NCBI GenBank assembly: GCA_018398575.1
Contig: JAGTXZ010000024.1
Coordinates: 1,364,001 to 1,428,000 of the forward strand
Origin: Ampelomyces quisqualis
Taxonomy: Eukaryota; Ascomycota; Dothideomycetes; Pleosporales; Phaeosphaeriaceae
Reading direction: 5' to 3'
Length of the DNA stretch: 64,000 bases
The notes under the pieces are model-generated. The model ran no database searches, had not been told where the DNA came from, and saw only the letters and a list, made by a program, of their open reading frames with translations. Both the position numbers and the translations under genes were made by a program. Positions 1 through 10,590 of the stretch are shown here, piece after piece (positions within the stretch are counted from its first letter, which is position 1; every line of letters begins with the position of its first letter).

Positions 1-456
1 CTCGCGGCCGAGCCATTGTGGTTCACGGCGGCCATGCCTGCAGGGGTCGGTGTGATGGCGAGCGGTTGTGCGCGAAGAGTCACGGGGGTTTGGTCTTCAT
101 TCACTCGATTGCCGCTAGTGGGGACGTGGGGTTCTAAGAAGGCTTGGCATGGTGGCATGACAAGGTGCGCTGACCTGAGGAAAAAAAAACATGTGCAATT
201 CGGCTGTATACCGCGAGTCACGACCCCCAACCTACATTGCAGTATTTTCTTCGAAAACTTTTCCCAAGTCGCAGAGTTATTCACGGTGACATGAAGCATG
301 TACATCTGCCGCAAATTCCCCGTGGGGGGTTTTGGGAAGGCTACCAAGATGGTACGTGTGCTGCGTTGGAGTCACCAGCAGCCGCGCGCCGCGCATTGTT
401 ACTGACGAGATCAGCTTCCCAAGTCCGATAGCACAAAACAAGTCGTCGAAACACCC
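1..456. other. Upstream region of the N-acetylglutamate synthase gene
   Basis: No gene is recognised here. The frame of the downstream gene is open back to about 406 but has no earlier ATG. The short open frames lack any recognisable protein. It presumably holds the promoter and 5' leader. Confidence 0.4.
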
Positions 457-2532
457 ATGATAGCATGTTTCTCCAACACGGCCCAAAATGACGCCTTCGA
501 CACGCGCAAAGTGTCAACCTCAGCGAAAGAGCGCCAACGAGCTGACCGCGAGCAATTGACGCGCCTCTTGAAGGAATCTCCCGGCAAACGCGACGCTCGT
601 AATTTCCTCAAGCAGTTCGACGCCTCGAAGCCCAGAAAAGACGCTGCATGCAATGCCTCCAAGCTCAAAGAAGCTGCGAGCGAGGTAGTGCACAACGAGC
701 TGGGAACAACTCGGACGGGTGTGAACCTGGGCAATCTGTACCGCCCCACAGTCTTCACGCGCGACCCGCTACCAGAGAAGAAATATGAGGAGGAAGACAG
801 GGAAGAGCCTTTGCATCTTGCGCTCATAAAGTTGCGGCAGCCACAAACGCTCGATGACCGGACACTGGGCGGTATTGCGCTCACTTTGAGCCAAATGGCG
901 CAACTCGGCCTCGGTACTGCCGTGGTTCTAGACTGTGCCGATCAAGTCACACCTCCGGAAGTCGATGGATCATACGAAAAGACCTTGCGAGAGCAAGCGG
1001 CGCGGTTCGTTGCAGCATTGCAAGAGTACAATGAGTCAGGTGCCCTCTTGACTGAGCATGCACTGGGCTACTCGAGCCAAGAAAATGAAATACCCAGCAC
1101 TGTGCAGGCGCGAGGACGAGTCGAAGTGAAGAACAGTTTTTTGCTCTATCCTCCACTCGACGATGGTGTCATTCCGGTTCTTTTGCCATTCGCATATGAC
1201 AATGAGCTGAAGAAGATTCCTGTAGAGGCGGACGATGTGCTCCTAGCGCTCATCCGAGAATTCGCTGGAATTACTAGGCAGTCGCATAATGTCCTAGACC
1301 ACGAATCCGCTGTGAAAGGCGATCCATCGGATGATGTAGAGCGACCAATTCTGGATCGAATCATTGTTCTTGATCCACTAGGCGGCATTCCTTCAGAAAA
1401 TAGATCCGATGGCGCTCATGTCTTCGTCAACCTCGAGGCAGAGTATCACGACATCAAGCAGGAGCTCCGGCAGTTGACTGCAGCAGCAAGACAAGAGACA
1501 GAATCTGACAACACTGTGTCTTTGAGTACTGGCAATCCGTTCTCCAAGTTTGTGGAGGCAGAAATCGTACCATTGCCTGGTGACACAAGGCCGAAATTCG
1601 CCAACCCAGCGCCCATACGCCATCTGAAGAACCTCAATGTTGTTCAGCGGGCGTTGAAGCTATTGCCCCCTACCTCTTCCGGCTTAATCCTCACTCCATC
1701 CGACGCAGCGACAAAGGCCATCCCAGACGACGCGCGCACAAGTCCATCGAAAAACCCACTCCTCCACAACCTCCTCACCGACAAACCCATGATCTCATCC
1801 TCCCTACCCACGTCGCCCGCAAGTCGTTTCCTCGGCTCTGCCTCTCCAAATCCAGCTACGTTTCTCAAAAAGGGCGTACCGCTAACCATCATCCCCGATC
1901 CACGCGTCAGCGGACCCTGGCGACCGCCCTCATCATCCAACCCCAGCATCGAGCTCGCTGACGATCCCCGCATCCACTTTCCCAAACTCGAACATCTCAT
2001 CAACGACTCCTTCCGGCGCAAATTACACGCAAAAGACTACCTGGCCCGTATCCGCGGTCGCGTCGCGGGTATCATCATTGCAGGCGACTACGAGGGCGGC
2101 GCAATATGTACATGGGAAACACCGTCTTCACTGCTCGCCTCGCCCCTTCCCAGCGTGTCGTGCACCACCCCGGACTCGCCGTATTGGATCCCGTACCTGG
2201 ATAAATTCGCTGTTCTCACGTCCTCGCAGGGATCAGGCGGGGTCTCGGACATTGTGTGGGCGGCACTAACGCGCACCTGTTTCCCAGCGGGCGTCGTGTG
2301 GCGCAGCAGAACGAGTAATCCGGTGAATAAGTGGTATCAGGAGCGGTCGACGGGGACGTGGAATTTGCCGGGCGATCAGTGGACCATGTTCTGGACCATG
2401 GCGAATGTTACAGAGAGGTGGGATCAAGGGGAGTGGAGATTAAACAGGGGCATGACGAGGTGGGATGCATATGTTGATGTGTGTAGTGGGATTGTGCCGA
2501 GTTGGGCGGACGGAATCAAGCGGGCTGACTAA
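457..2532 (+). CDS. ARG2: Amino-acid N-acetyltransferase (N-acetylglutamate synthase), mitochondrial
   Basis: This enzyme transfers acetyl from acetyl-CoA to glutamate, the first step of arginine synthesis in fungal mitochondria. It is one exon of 691 aa, within the usual fungal range of about 650-720 aa. The N-terminal part has the KRDARNFLKQF segment typical of fungal NAGS, followed by a degenerate amino-acid-kinase-like domain. The last 200 residues form the NAGS-type acetyltransferase domain, with blocks such as YLDKFAVLTSSQGSGGVSD, GVVWRSRTSNPVNKWYQERS and the final PSWAD. Start: the first ATG after an upstream stop; the first 20 residues do not look like a strong basic presequence, so an upstream exon is possible. 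The gene converges on the NLR locus; the two stops are 124 bp apart. In this pathway NAGS normally works with the arg kinase/reductase and is inhibited by arginine (known for the family, not visible here). Confidence 0.93.
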   Translation: MIACFSNTAQNDAFDTRKVSTSAKERQRADREQLTRLLKESPGKRDARNFLKQFDASKPRKDAACNASKLKEAASEVVHNELGTTRTGVNLGNLYRPTVFTRDPLPEKKYEEEDREEPLHLALIKLRQPQTLDDRTLGGIALTLSQMAQLGLGTAVVLDCADQVTPPEVDGSYEKTLREQAARFVAALQEYNESGALLTEHALGYSSQENEIPSTVQARGRVEVKNSFLLYPPLDDGVIPVLLPFAYDNELKKIPVEADDVLLALIREFAGITRQSHNVLDHESAVKGDPSDDVERPILDRIIVLDPLGGIPSENRSDGAHVFVNLEAEYHDIKQELRQLTAAARQETESDNTVSLSTGNPFSKFVEAEIVPLPGDTRPKFANPAPIRHLKNLNVVQRALKLLPPTSSGLILTPSDAATKAIPDDARTSPSKNPLLHNLLTDKPMISSSLPTSPASRFLGSASPNPATFLKKGVPLTIIPDPRVSGPWRPPSSSNPSIELADDPRIHFPKLEHLINDSFRRKLHAKDYLARIRGRVAGIIIAGDYEGGAICTWETPSSLLASPLPSVSCTTPDSPYWIPYLDKFAVLTSSQGSGGVSDIVWAALTRTCFPAGVVWRSRTSNPVNKWYQERSTGTWNLPGDQWTMFWTMANVTERWDQGEWRLNRGMTRWDAYVDVCSGIVPSWADGIKRAD

Positions 2533-2656
2533 GTTGACAAGACACTGCATGCCGTGGTGCGATGGGAACGTAAGGGGCAGTGCAGAGCCCTCAATACTCA
2601 AAGTTCAACGTCACTTTTTCCGCCACGTAAACCCTTCGAACGGCATCCGTATACTC

Positions 2657-5600
2657 CTACTTGTCGTGAGGATGCAAATACGCCAAGAAAGGTTGGCACA
2701 TGAAACAAAAGTCGAAATCAGGACACGTGCGGCAGCGAAACCGTGCGCCGTAGATTTCCTGTTCTAGGTGAGCACAACGTGTACGAAAAATCACGCCCAA
2801 AGGGAATGGACTGGAACACGTACATGATCGCATCCATCACAAAGGACGTCTGAGAGTGCTTGGCCCACGGACATTTCGGGTGTGGACGCGTGGCCCAGCG
2901 CATCTTTGCACGATCCCGACAGCTCGTCTAGTACGTCTTCGTAGCCGTGGAAAACAGCAATGTCGATAGGCGTCCATGATCGGTCTGCTCCAGGCACTTT
3001 GACACAGGTGCCTACTAGGCCTTGCTGCACCAAGCGCTCGATAACAGTGGTGCTGCCCGAGCGACAGGCCCAGTGTAGCGGCGTCCATCGATCGTTGCAG
3101 GCGGCCGGCAACGGGACGAGCGGCAGGGCTGTATCGAGGACGCTCAATGAACCGCATGATGCGGCGAAGGAGAGAAGATTGTTTCCTAGTGCATCTTTTG
3201 CCTGCGGATCTAGCCCTATACTCGTCAAGAATGCATAGGTGTCGAGGTGTCCGTTCCTGATGGCGATGTGTACGAGGGTCCGACCGTATGGGTCCGTGAG
3301 ATGTAAACTCGGTTGTCGCTCATGAACAAGTCGCAACAGATCGGTATGGCCTCCACGAGTAAGCACGGCCTCGAATGGGCCATGCGGGGTATCAATGCTG
3401 TCCAACTTGGAATGAGGGAGAAGTAGCTCGACGATGTCTTCGTAGCCGTGACATGCGGCTATGGTGAGTGGTGTCCAGCCGTCTTTTTCGAGCGAACCTG
3501 TATCTGCTCCATGATCGAGCAGTAACTTGACAACGTCAAATTGACCAAAAGCTGAAGCTGAGCACATTGGAGTACATCCTGCGGCATTAGCGAGGTGTAG
3601 ATCAGCCCCCTTTTTCAGTAATGCCTGGACGATTTCTATGTGTCCTTGATATGCTGCTTTGTGTATGGGTGTCCAGCCTTCATTGTCTCGAGAGTTAACA
3701 TTGGCGCCATGTTGGAGCAGTCGACGGACCACTTCGATGTGGCCTTCGAACGAACTAGCATCCAGTGGAGTGCGGCCGTGGACGTCAGTTGAATCTACGA
3801 GGACGCCATGGTCCAGGAGCAGCTGTACGACCGAGGGATGACCTTGGAGTGCTGCAAGGTGAAGCGGCGTTTCTCCTGATTTGCCAACAATGTTTGCATC
3901 TGCTCCATGGTTGTTCAGCATCTTGACTGTTTCAAGCTGCCCATCATCAGCGGCGATCTGGATTGGAGACCAGCCGTGCTTATTAACCAAGTTCACGTTG
4001 GCACCTCTCTTCAGAAGCAATTCCATGACATGGATATGTCCATTGAAACATGCCACGTGAAGTGGCGTCCACCCGAGGCTATCAATCTTGTCCAGATCTA
4101 ATGAAGCTTCTACATCCGCATTCAGCAACAGTTCTATTAAATCGTACCAGCCTTCTTCAGAAGCCAATACAAGCGGCATGGGATTTCCAGTGTTTGCCAA
4201 TGACATGTTTGCACCATGATCGAGCAGAAGCTGAAACATGTCTTTGTTTCCTTCCTGGAACGCCAATTGGAGTGGGCTGTTGGAGCTATCACTTAGTGCG
4301 TCAATGTCAGCACCATTGGCGAGGAGTAGCTTGACAATGCCCTTGTGGCCTGCCGATATAGCCGCGCAAAGTGCGGAGCCAAGTTCTCCACCAGGGGTAT
4401 TGACGTTGGCACTTTTGTCAATTAAAAGCTGCACTGTGCTTTCGTGGCCATATTGCGCTGCGACATACAAACACGTGCGTCCGCCATGATCTTTTTGAGC
4501 GATCCAAGGTTCTACATCGCTGCCGAGTCTTACCAGGAATTCCTCAGCGAGATCTCGTAGACCAAGCGAAACTAGGACATTGAGCCCTAGATGGGTGATT
4601 ACGCCGGTTTTGCAATGTATACGGCCGCCAGAGATGTACGCAGACTCGACCTGTACCATGCTGGCAACAAGGTTATCGTTCAGGCAGATCGAACAAGCCA
4701 AATCAGCCACATCATTTTGTACGCTCAAAGCATGCGCGCCCCAGTAATCGGCAGCATACCCCAAGAGAGGATACTTCTTCAGGCGGCGCGCGAATTCGAC
4801 ACTATACGGACAGCCGCCGCTGTGAAATTCATCGTACGACAGATAGGTCAGACACGTGCGTGTGATTTCGAGCTGAGCACGAGGACTCCAGTTCTCCCTA
4901 ACACCTTCAAAGTACTGATGTGTCGTGTAGTGTACCAAACGAACTACCTTGCTTTGATCATCGATCGTGACAAGTCCTGCGCATACTGAGACAATGTCAT
5001 CGGTTTCGAGAATATTGTCAAGGTCCAGGCAGGACTCCCCAAATTTAACAGCAAGCGCGTGACGAAGTTCTCTTGTGGTAAGAGCCTTTCTGGCGTGCAC
5101 GATCCAGGTTATGATACGCATAGCCAGGTCGGCATCTTCTGGTAGTTGACTTTTGAGTCGTTGAACAGCGTCTTCGTAGGCCTTCTCGAGCATTTGCGAT
5201 CCTTGTGACAATTTGGCCAGCGCAGACTGGACGGAACTCTTGGTCCGTTTGTCTAGCAGCGAATCGACGTAGAGACGGGCGAGGAGGAACCTGCAGCACG
5301 TGAGCGGCTCAAGCTGAGAGACATGGTAAGCAGGAAGCTACCTACATGCCGTCTATCGCTTCTGTTATTTTGGTCTGCACCAGTTATTGTAGTACCGCGT
5401 CGCGCTGAATGCACCGTGGCAGTCTTGCAAGTTGTCCCGCGAGGAATTTTTCAACATCTTCAGTGTGCGCACGTATTTCAAGCCTGGTAGCTATTTTGAA
5501 ATCGTCCACAATTTCCGGTACATGGCGAGAAGTGACCATGAGGCGGGCATCCGCATTGATTTGAAGGGTTCGAAGATGTGACAGGAATTGCCTCCGAGTA

Positions 5601-6675
5601 CCATCGCTAGCCGAGCATTCGTCCATGGCATCAATAACAATAAACGTAGTTGAAAGCTCAGCGACTAGAGCCTGCAAGGTCCCAAGTAGCTCGTCTACAT
5701 GGGGCATGGTTCCACGAGCAGTATGCTTTTCGCGAAGCTTTTCAACTACCTGTACACCTGGCGGGTTAGCAGCCTGCAAGAGCTGCTGGAGGATTGTTGC
5801 CAACAGAGCTCCCACAGTCTGCTCGTTCCGTGATTTGTAGCTGCAATAAGCCCAGGCGACACCGACAATGTCACTCCGTACATTTGTTGCGAGGTGTTCT
5901 ATCGCAAGAGCCGCTATCATGGTCTTTCCAGCACCTGGTATCCCCGTGCAGAACAAAGCTCCGCTAGAGCTTGCTCCCCGTAGCCAGGCTGTGAACTCGG
6001 GGGCATCGAGAAACCATTGACCTGTACCTTTGTGTCTTCGGCGAAGTATGTCTGATTGCTGAGCACCTGGATTCGTTTGCGATAACCAAGATCTGAGGTC
6101 TTCTAATGCTGCACGCTCCTGTTCCAAATGTATAGTCTCAATTGCGGTTTGTATACGAGGTAGGTGGCCTCGAACGTAGTCTGTATCGTTTTTGATAGCC
6201 TTGGACAGTTTACTTTGTATCATGAGCGAGGTAGCCACTTTGAGGCAATCTCGGGAGCTTACAAGTGATCCATCTGCAGCGCAATAGCTACCATTGTCTT
6301 TAGACGTTCGATTGAGTGCAGGATGGAATCCACTTCTTCTTTCTTGAACTTCCAAGTCAGTGCTTGTGTAATCTTTCCCATGCGGCCTTTACCGCCCGTC
6401 ATACGATGGTGCAACAGCTCGAGCGAGTCCTGGAATTGATCAAGCGGTCCATGTTCCACTGTAAGAGCCCGAATGGCAGTGAACCACGGCGTGGCCACGT
6501 CCTCGTCTTCTAGACGGAAGCGCAGATTGGTGAGAAGACTGTGTAGATTGGAGGCCTCTACGGCACATGTTGCACGGTCTTTGGAGGCGTCTTTGACATC
6601 GTTCAGGTAGCCGATGACTTTGGCTGAAAGCTGCAGGATGGCGACGATGCTCGCAACGACGCCGAGTGGGTCCAT
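2657..6675 (-). pseudogene. NOD-like receptor (HeLo-like N / NACHT / ankyrin / ZZ finger) with one in-frame stop
   Basis: Four exons can be read: 6675-6263, 6212-5346, 5290-2824 and 2758-2657. The introns (50, 55 and 65 nt) are all GT-AG. Exon 1 encodes the HeLo-like N-terminal domain that begins MDPLGVVASIVAILQLS. Exon 2 encodes the NACHT NTPase with Walker A GIPGAGKT and Walker B FIVIDAMDEC. Exon 3 continues ..DGMFLLARLYVDSL and carries about 16 ankyrin repeats. Exon 4 completes a ZZ zinc finger: CDGC lies just before the intron, and CRTC and CPDFDFCFMC follow. In-frame TAA at 5384-5386 (codon 414) interrupts the link between NACHT and the winged/ankyrin part, in an otherwise continuous VLQ-stop-LVQTKITEAIDGM. 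All splice sites and both flanking frames are intact, so the lesion looks recent. A 413-aa HeLo-NACHT product could still be made. Fungal NLRs of this type act in non-self recognition and regulated cell death (family knowledge). Alternatives are a sequencing error or readthrough. Confidence 0.8.
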
Positions 6676-7311
6676 GTCGCTCGGTAGCGACCAAGGATGG
6701 GCATGGTCTAGCTCTTTCTGAGGTTGGATGGAGCCTTGCACCTGGTGTGATGATGAACCCTCGGGTTATCCGCGACGTTCAGCTGTTGCTGGGGCACGGA
6801 GGCGAATGGCATGAGTGAGTCTTGGTCCAGCAAACGCCAGGACGATGGGAAGTGATGGCGGTGTTGGTGGGTGGAGTGTGGGGTGAGCAGGCAGCAGGCA
6901 GCCACACAGCACAGCCTCTTGCGCTAGTAAATGATTGGCCCGCCAGAGTACATCTCGGGCCTCGGAGCATACAGGCGCCGGAGGAAGGAGCAGGCGCATG
7001 TTCGTATTCTGATATCTGCAAGTTGCAAGGCGTTCCTCGCTGGGCGCTGGGGTGCCGCAGCAGCCGGGAGTGTTCCTGAGGATCACGTCTCGATGGACGG
7101 TAGACTGCAGGCTTGGGCGCATCATGTGCACAGCCCGTGGCCTCGTATCTCCGTGACACGGACGACGTGCGTGGGTACGGCCGCCGTCCCTCGTCCCGCG
7201 GGCTAGCGCTGCACAGCCCGCAGAGCTGCCAGCCAGCACTGGCACTGGCACTGGCACTGGCACTGACGCGGGCACCCCCAACCTCAGCTTTCCCCAGGCC
7301 ATGTCCAGAGA
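6676..7311. other. Intergenic region between the NLR and the GT90 gene
   Basis: This is the divergent promoter interval of the NLR (-) and the glycosyltransferase (+). The overlapping open frames on both strands are GC-rich and show no recognisable protein. It contains the hexamer repeat listed separately. Confidence 0.4.
7235..7266. repeat. Short tandem hexamer array (GGCACT)n
   Basis: About four and a half perfect copies of GGCACT lie in the 5' region of the GT90 gene, outside the chosen coding sequence. Confidence 0.9.
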
Positions 7312-10300
7312 ATGCGGCCGACATGGACAGGAAGGCCCTCATCTTTCCCTGGTATGTCGCATGCGGCGCGGGCCCTGCCTACGTGTATGCCTCGCCTGCT
7401 CACTGCCTGCAACAGCGGCCTCGTCCTAGCATCCGCGTACCTGAGCACCGCCGCGCCCGTCGACTACTCGTTCGCCCTGGACAAGCCGCTGCACACCGTC
7501 GCCGTCGTGCTGCTGCTGACGGGCCTCGCCGTCGTCGCCGCGGAAGCCCGGGCGCACCGCACCGCGCCGCCGCCGCCGCCCCGATATGTCGCGATAGCGC
7601 TGGCCGACGGCAACAGCAGCAGCAGCAGCAGCACCACCACCACCACCACCACCACCAGACCCCCCGGCGAAGAGCTGTGGACCGAGGCCGGCGCCCCAGT
7701 CCGGCGGCGGCCATGGGGCGTCAAGGCCGTCGGCGCCCTGTTGGCGGTGCTGCTGTTCGCCGTCTGCGCGCGCATCGCCGTCTTCCACCGAGTCACCAAC
7801 GACGTCGAGTGCAGCGGCCCCTCGGCCATGGTGCGTAGCAAACGCCCTCCGAGGTCGCGATCCCCCCCCCGCCTCCCTCAGTGCTGACTACCCCCGCCAC
7901 AGCCGTTCCTTCCCCTCGTGCTCGCCCTCTACCACCACCTGCGCCACCCCTCGCAGCGCCACTACCCCGCCTGGAGTGCCGACCCCCCCCCGCGCACCCA
8001 GCTCGACCGCCTCCTCAACTTTGTCTACGACAGCTCCACGCGATACATACTCCCCGCCGCACTGCTGTCCATAAGCACATTCCTCGTCCTCGTCAAGACA
8101 AGCGCCCTTCGTTCGACCTACATCTGCCCCGTCGCAAACTCGACTGCTGCCACCATCCCCACCCTGGGGTTTCTCGCCTTCCTGATAGACTGCATCGTGG
8201 TCCAGGTCGTGTATCGCCTGGTCGACGACAGCATCTCTCCAGCAGACGACTGGACCATTCACCTGCAGCATGGCACCTCGAACCCCCTTCTTGTTGGCTT
8301 GACTCTTATTGTACGTCCTGTCTGCTGAATATCGCCCGCGCACGACTAACTTCCCCCAGGCATCGTCTCTGGTGGTTCTTGTAGCCGGCATGGTCGTCTA
8401 CCCCGCTATGCCCGAGCATCGCGAATGGATGCTGTCATTTCCTTCTGAATATCTTCTCGGTTTGTTGCGTTTATCGCTGATGATACCCTTTATGACGTTA
8501 TGTTTTCTAAAATCTGTGAGTCTGTCAACCCTCCCCACACGGCACGCTTACTAACCGCCCAGGCTCGTTTGTATGGCGTTATGAGTGCGGTGCTCGTTGC
8601 TGCATTTTCTTCTGCATATATTGGCCTTCTCCGCGCCCTCGGGACCGGCGTGTCCTTTTCCTTCCCACCAAAGTCCACCGTCGGACTAGTTTTGTGTTTG
8701 GCCTTGCTCACCATCGCGCTTATCCTCCACTTGGTCACAGACACCAATATCGAGACCCGCATTCGCTCTACCGTACCTGTACGTCTGGGCAGGAATCAGT
8801 CGGCAGCATTCATTGTGCTCCTCATTTCCTTCTCAATTGGCGTCGTTGTATATCGTCATCACCAGCCCACCTCGATCCACCCCATATCGACTCTCATCGA
8901 ACTGGCTGCCATTCAGCACGATACCTGGGAGTCACAAGCGCATCGGAGCAGGTCGCTTGCCGAAGCCGTAGTTCACTACCGTCAAAGATATCAGAGAGAT
9001 CCCCCGCCAAATTTCGACAAGTGGTACAAATTCGCTATCACGCGGAGCTCGATTGTGATTGATGACTATGACAACATCGAGGAAGATTTGGCGCCTTTTT
9101 CCTCATTCAACCCGGATGACTTACGACTCCGCACAGTTACGGTACTGGCAACCAACACCGACGTTGGCGGCATTCGAATCCGAAATGGAAGGGCAGAGGG
9201 AGTTGCCCAAGTACCAGAAGAGCATCGCTGGGTCATTGATGGTGTCATAACAATGATCGAGCAATTTGCCGAATTTCTGCCCGACATGGACCTGGCCATG
9301 AACCTACATGACGAGTGCCGCGTAGCTGTACCCTATGACCATCTTCAGAATGCGCTGGACAATCCACAGCCCTATCCCACGCTGGATCTGTCACGATCCT
9401 CCCAGGACTTTAGCAGTGATCGCGCGAAGAGGTGGCCAGACATTGAACATGTGCGGACTGATCCGCAATTCTTCGAAGACGCTCGACCGCCCACTTTTCA
9501 GACATACGGATCGATAGCATGCTCTCCAAATTCTCGCGCGAAGAAAGAGCGTCATTGGCAGACTAAGGGATTTTGTTCTAAATGTATAGAGCCTCACTCA
9601 ATGGGCGCCTTTGTATCGAATTGGACTCTGTCTGCCGACCCTTGTCATCAACCAGATATCGCAAATCTGCATGGCATGCACCTCAGCCCTTCTTCGATGA
9701 TGGGTACCCACGACATCGTCCCCATATTTAGTCAGAGTCGCGCGCCAGGATATATCGATATCCGCTATCCCTCGCCATGGAACTATTTGGAAAAGACTAA
9801 ATACGAGTTTGACGAAAAGTTTCCGGATCCTCGATTCCTCGACAAGGACGATACATTGTTCTGGCGCGGCATGACCACCGAGGGCGTGACGACGGCTGGA
9901 ACATGGAAAGGTATGCTTCGCCAGCGACTCGTGCATCTCCTGAACAACCAGACATTGCGCCATCCGATCATGTTGCCGCTAGGTGACCACAGTAACAATC
10001 TGGAATACGCGCTCAAGAAGACGCCTGACATCAAGAAGTACCTTGCGACCAAGACAGACGTCCGCTTCGTTGAGGATATGGTCAGCTGCATTGGCCATGA
10101 TTGCATCGACCAGAAGAAGGAATTTGGTTTCGGCAAAAAGGTCGACTTCCGACAACATTGGCGTTACCGCTATCTCTTCGATGCCGATGGCCCTGGCTTT
10201 TCGCCCCGCTTTATCCCCTTCCTGCAGTCCAACTCTGTGGTCTTTAAAGCCGCACTGTTCCGCGAATGGTACGAAGGCCGCCTTATCGCGTGGAAGCATT

Positions 10301-10590
10301 TCGTCCCCGTCGACCTGCGCCTTCACGACCTCTTCAGCTCCCTAGCCTATTTCGGCGGTTACGGCGTCGAAGATCGCAACAAGCGCATGATGGAGGGCAA
10401 GCTAAAAAAAGCGGAGAAAATTGCGCGTGACGGGAAAGTGTGGACGGAGAAGGTGCTTCGCAAAGAAGATATGGAAGTGTACATGTTTCGATTACTGTTG
10501 GAGTGGGGCCGTTTGACAGACGACAAGAGGACTGAGGTTGGCTTTCGAATGAGCAACCGAAGAGAGAAGGAAGAACGGAGTGAATTGTGA
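7312..10590 (+). CDS. Polytopic membrane glycosyltransferase, CAP10/GT90 family
   Basis: Four exons (7312-7830, 7903-8310, 8360-8515, 8563-10590) join in phase 0 through GT-AG introns of 72, 49 and 47 nt, giving about 1036 aa. The N-terminal 400 residues hold about nine hydrophobic segments, for example LHTVAVVLLLTGLAVVAA, YILPAALLSISTFLVLV and SAAFIVLLISFSIGVVVY. A Ser6-Thr8 run (7617-7658) separates the first two. The rest is the GT90 domain: LFWRGMTTEG near 9858, then DADGPGFSPRF and the LQSNSVVFK..F.EWY block that marks CAP10-type xylosyltransferases. The likely role is Golgi or secretory-pathway transfer of xylose or a similar sugar to glycans or cell-wall polymers; the acceptor cannot be told. 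Alternative ATGs at 7354 and 7387 would shorten the N-terminus before the first membrane segment. Exons 1-3 lie in overlapping short frames, so the membrane part is easily missed. Confidence 0.86.

Noticed and set aside
5376..5396. 21-nt GTACTA...GTGCAG as an intron removing the NLR stop
   Set aside because: It is in frame, but 21 nt is far below any plausible spliceosomal intron length.
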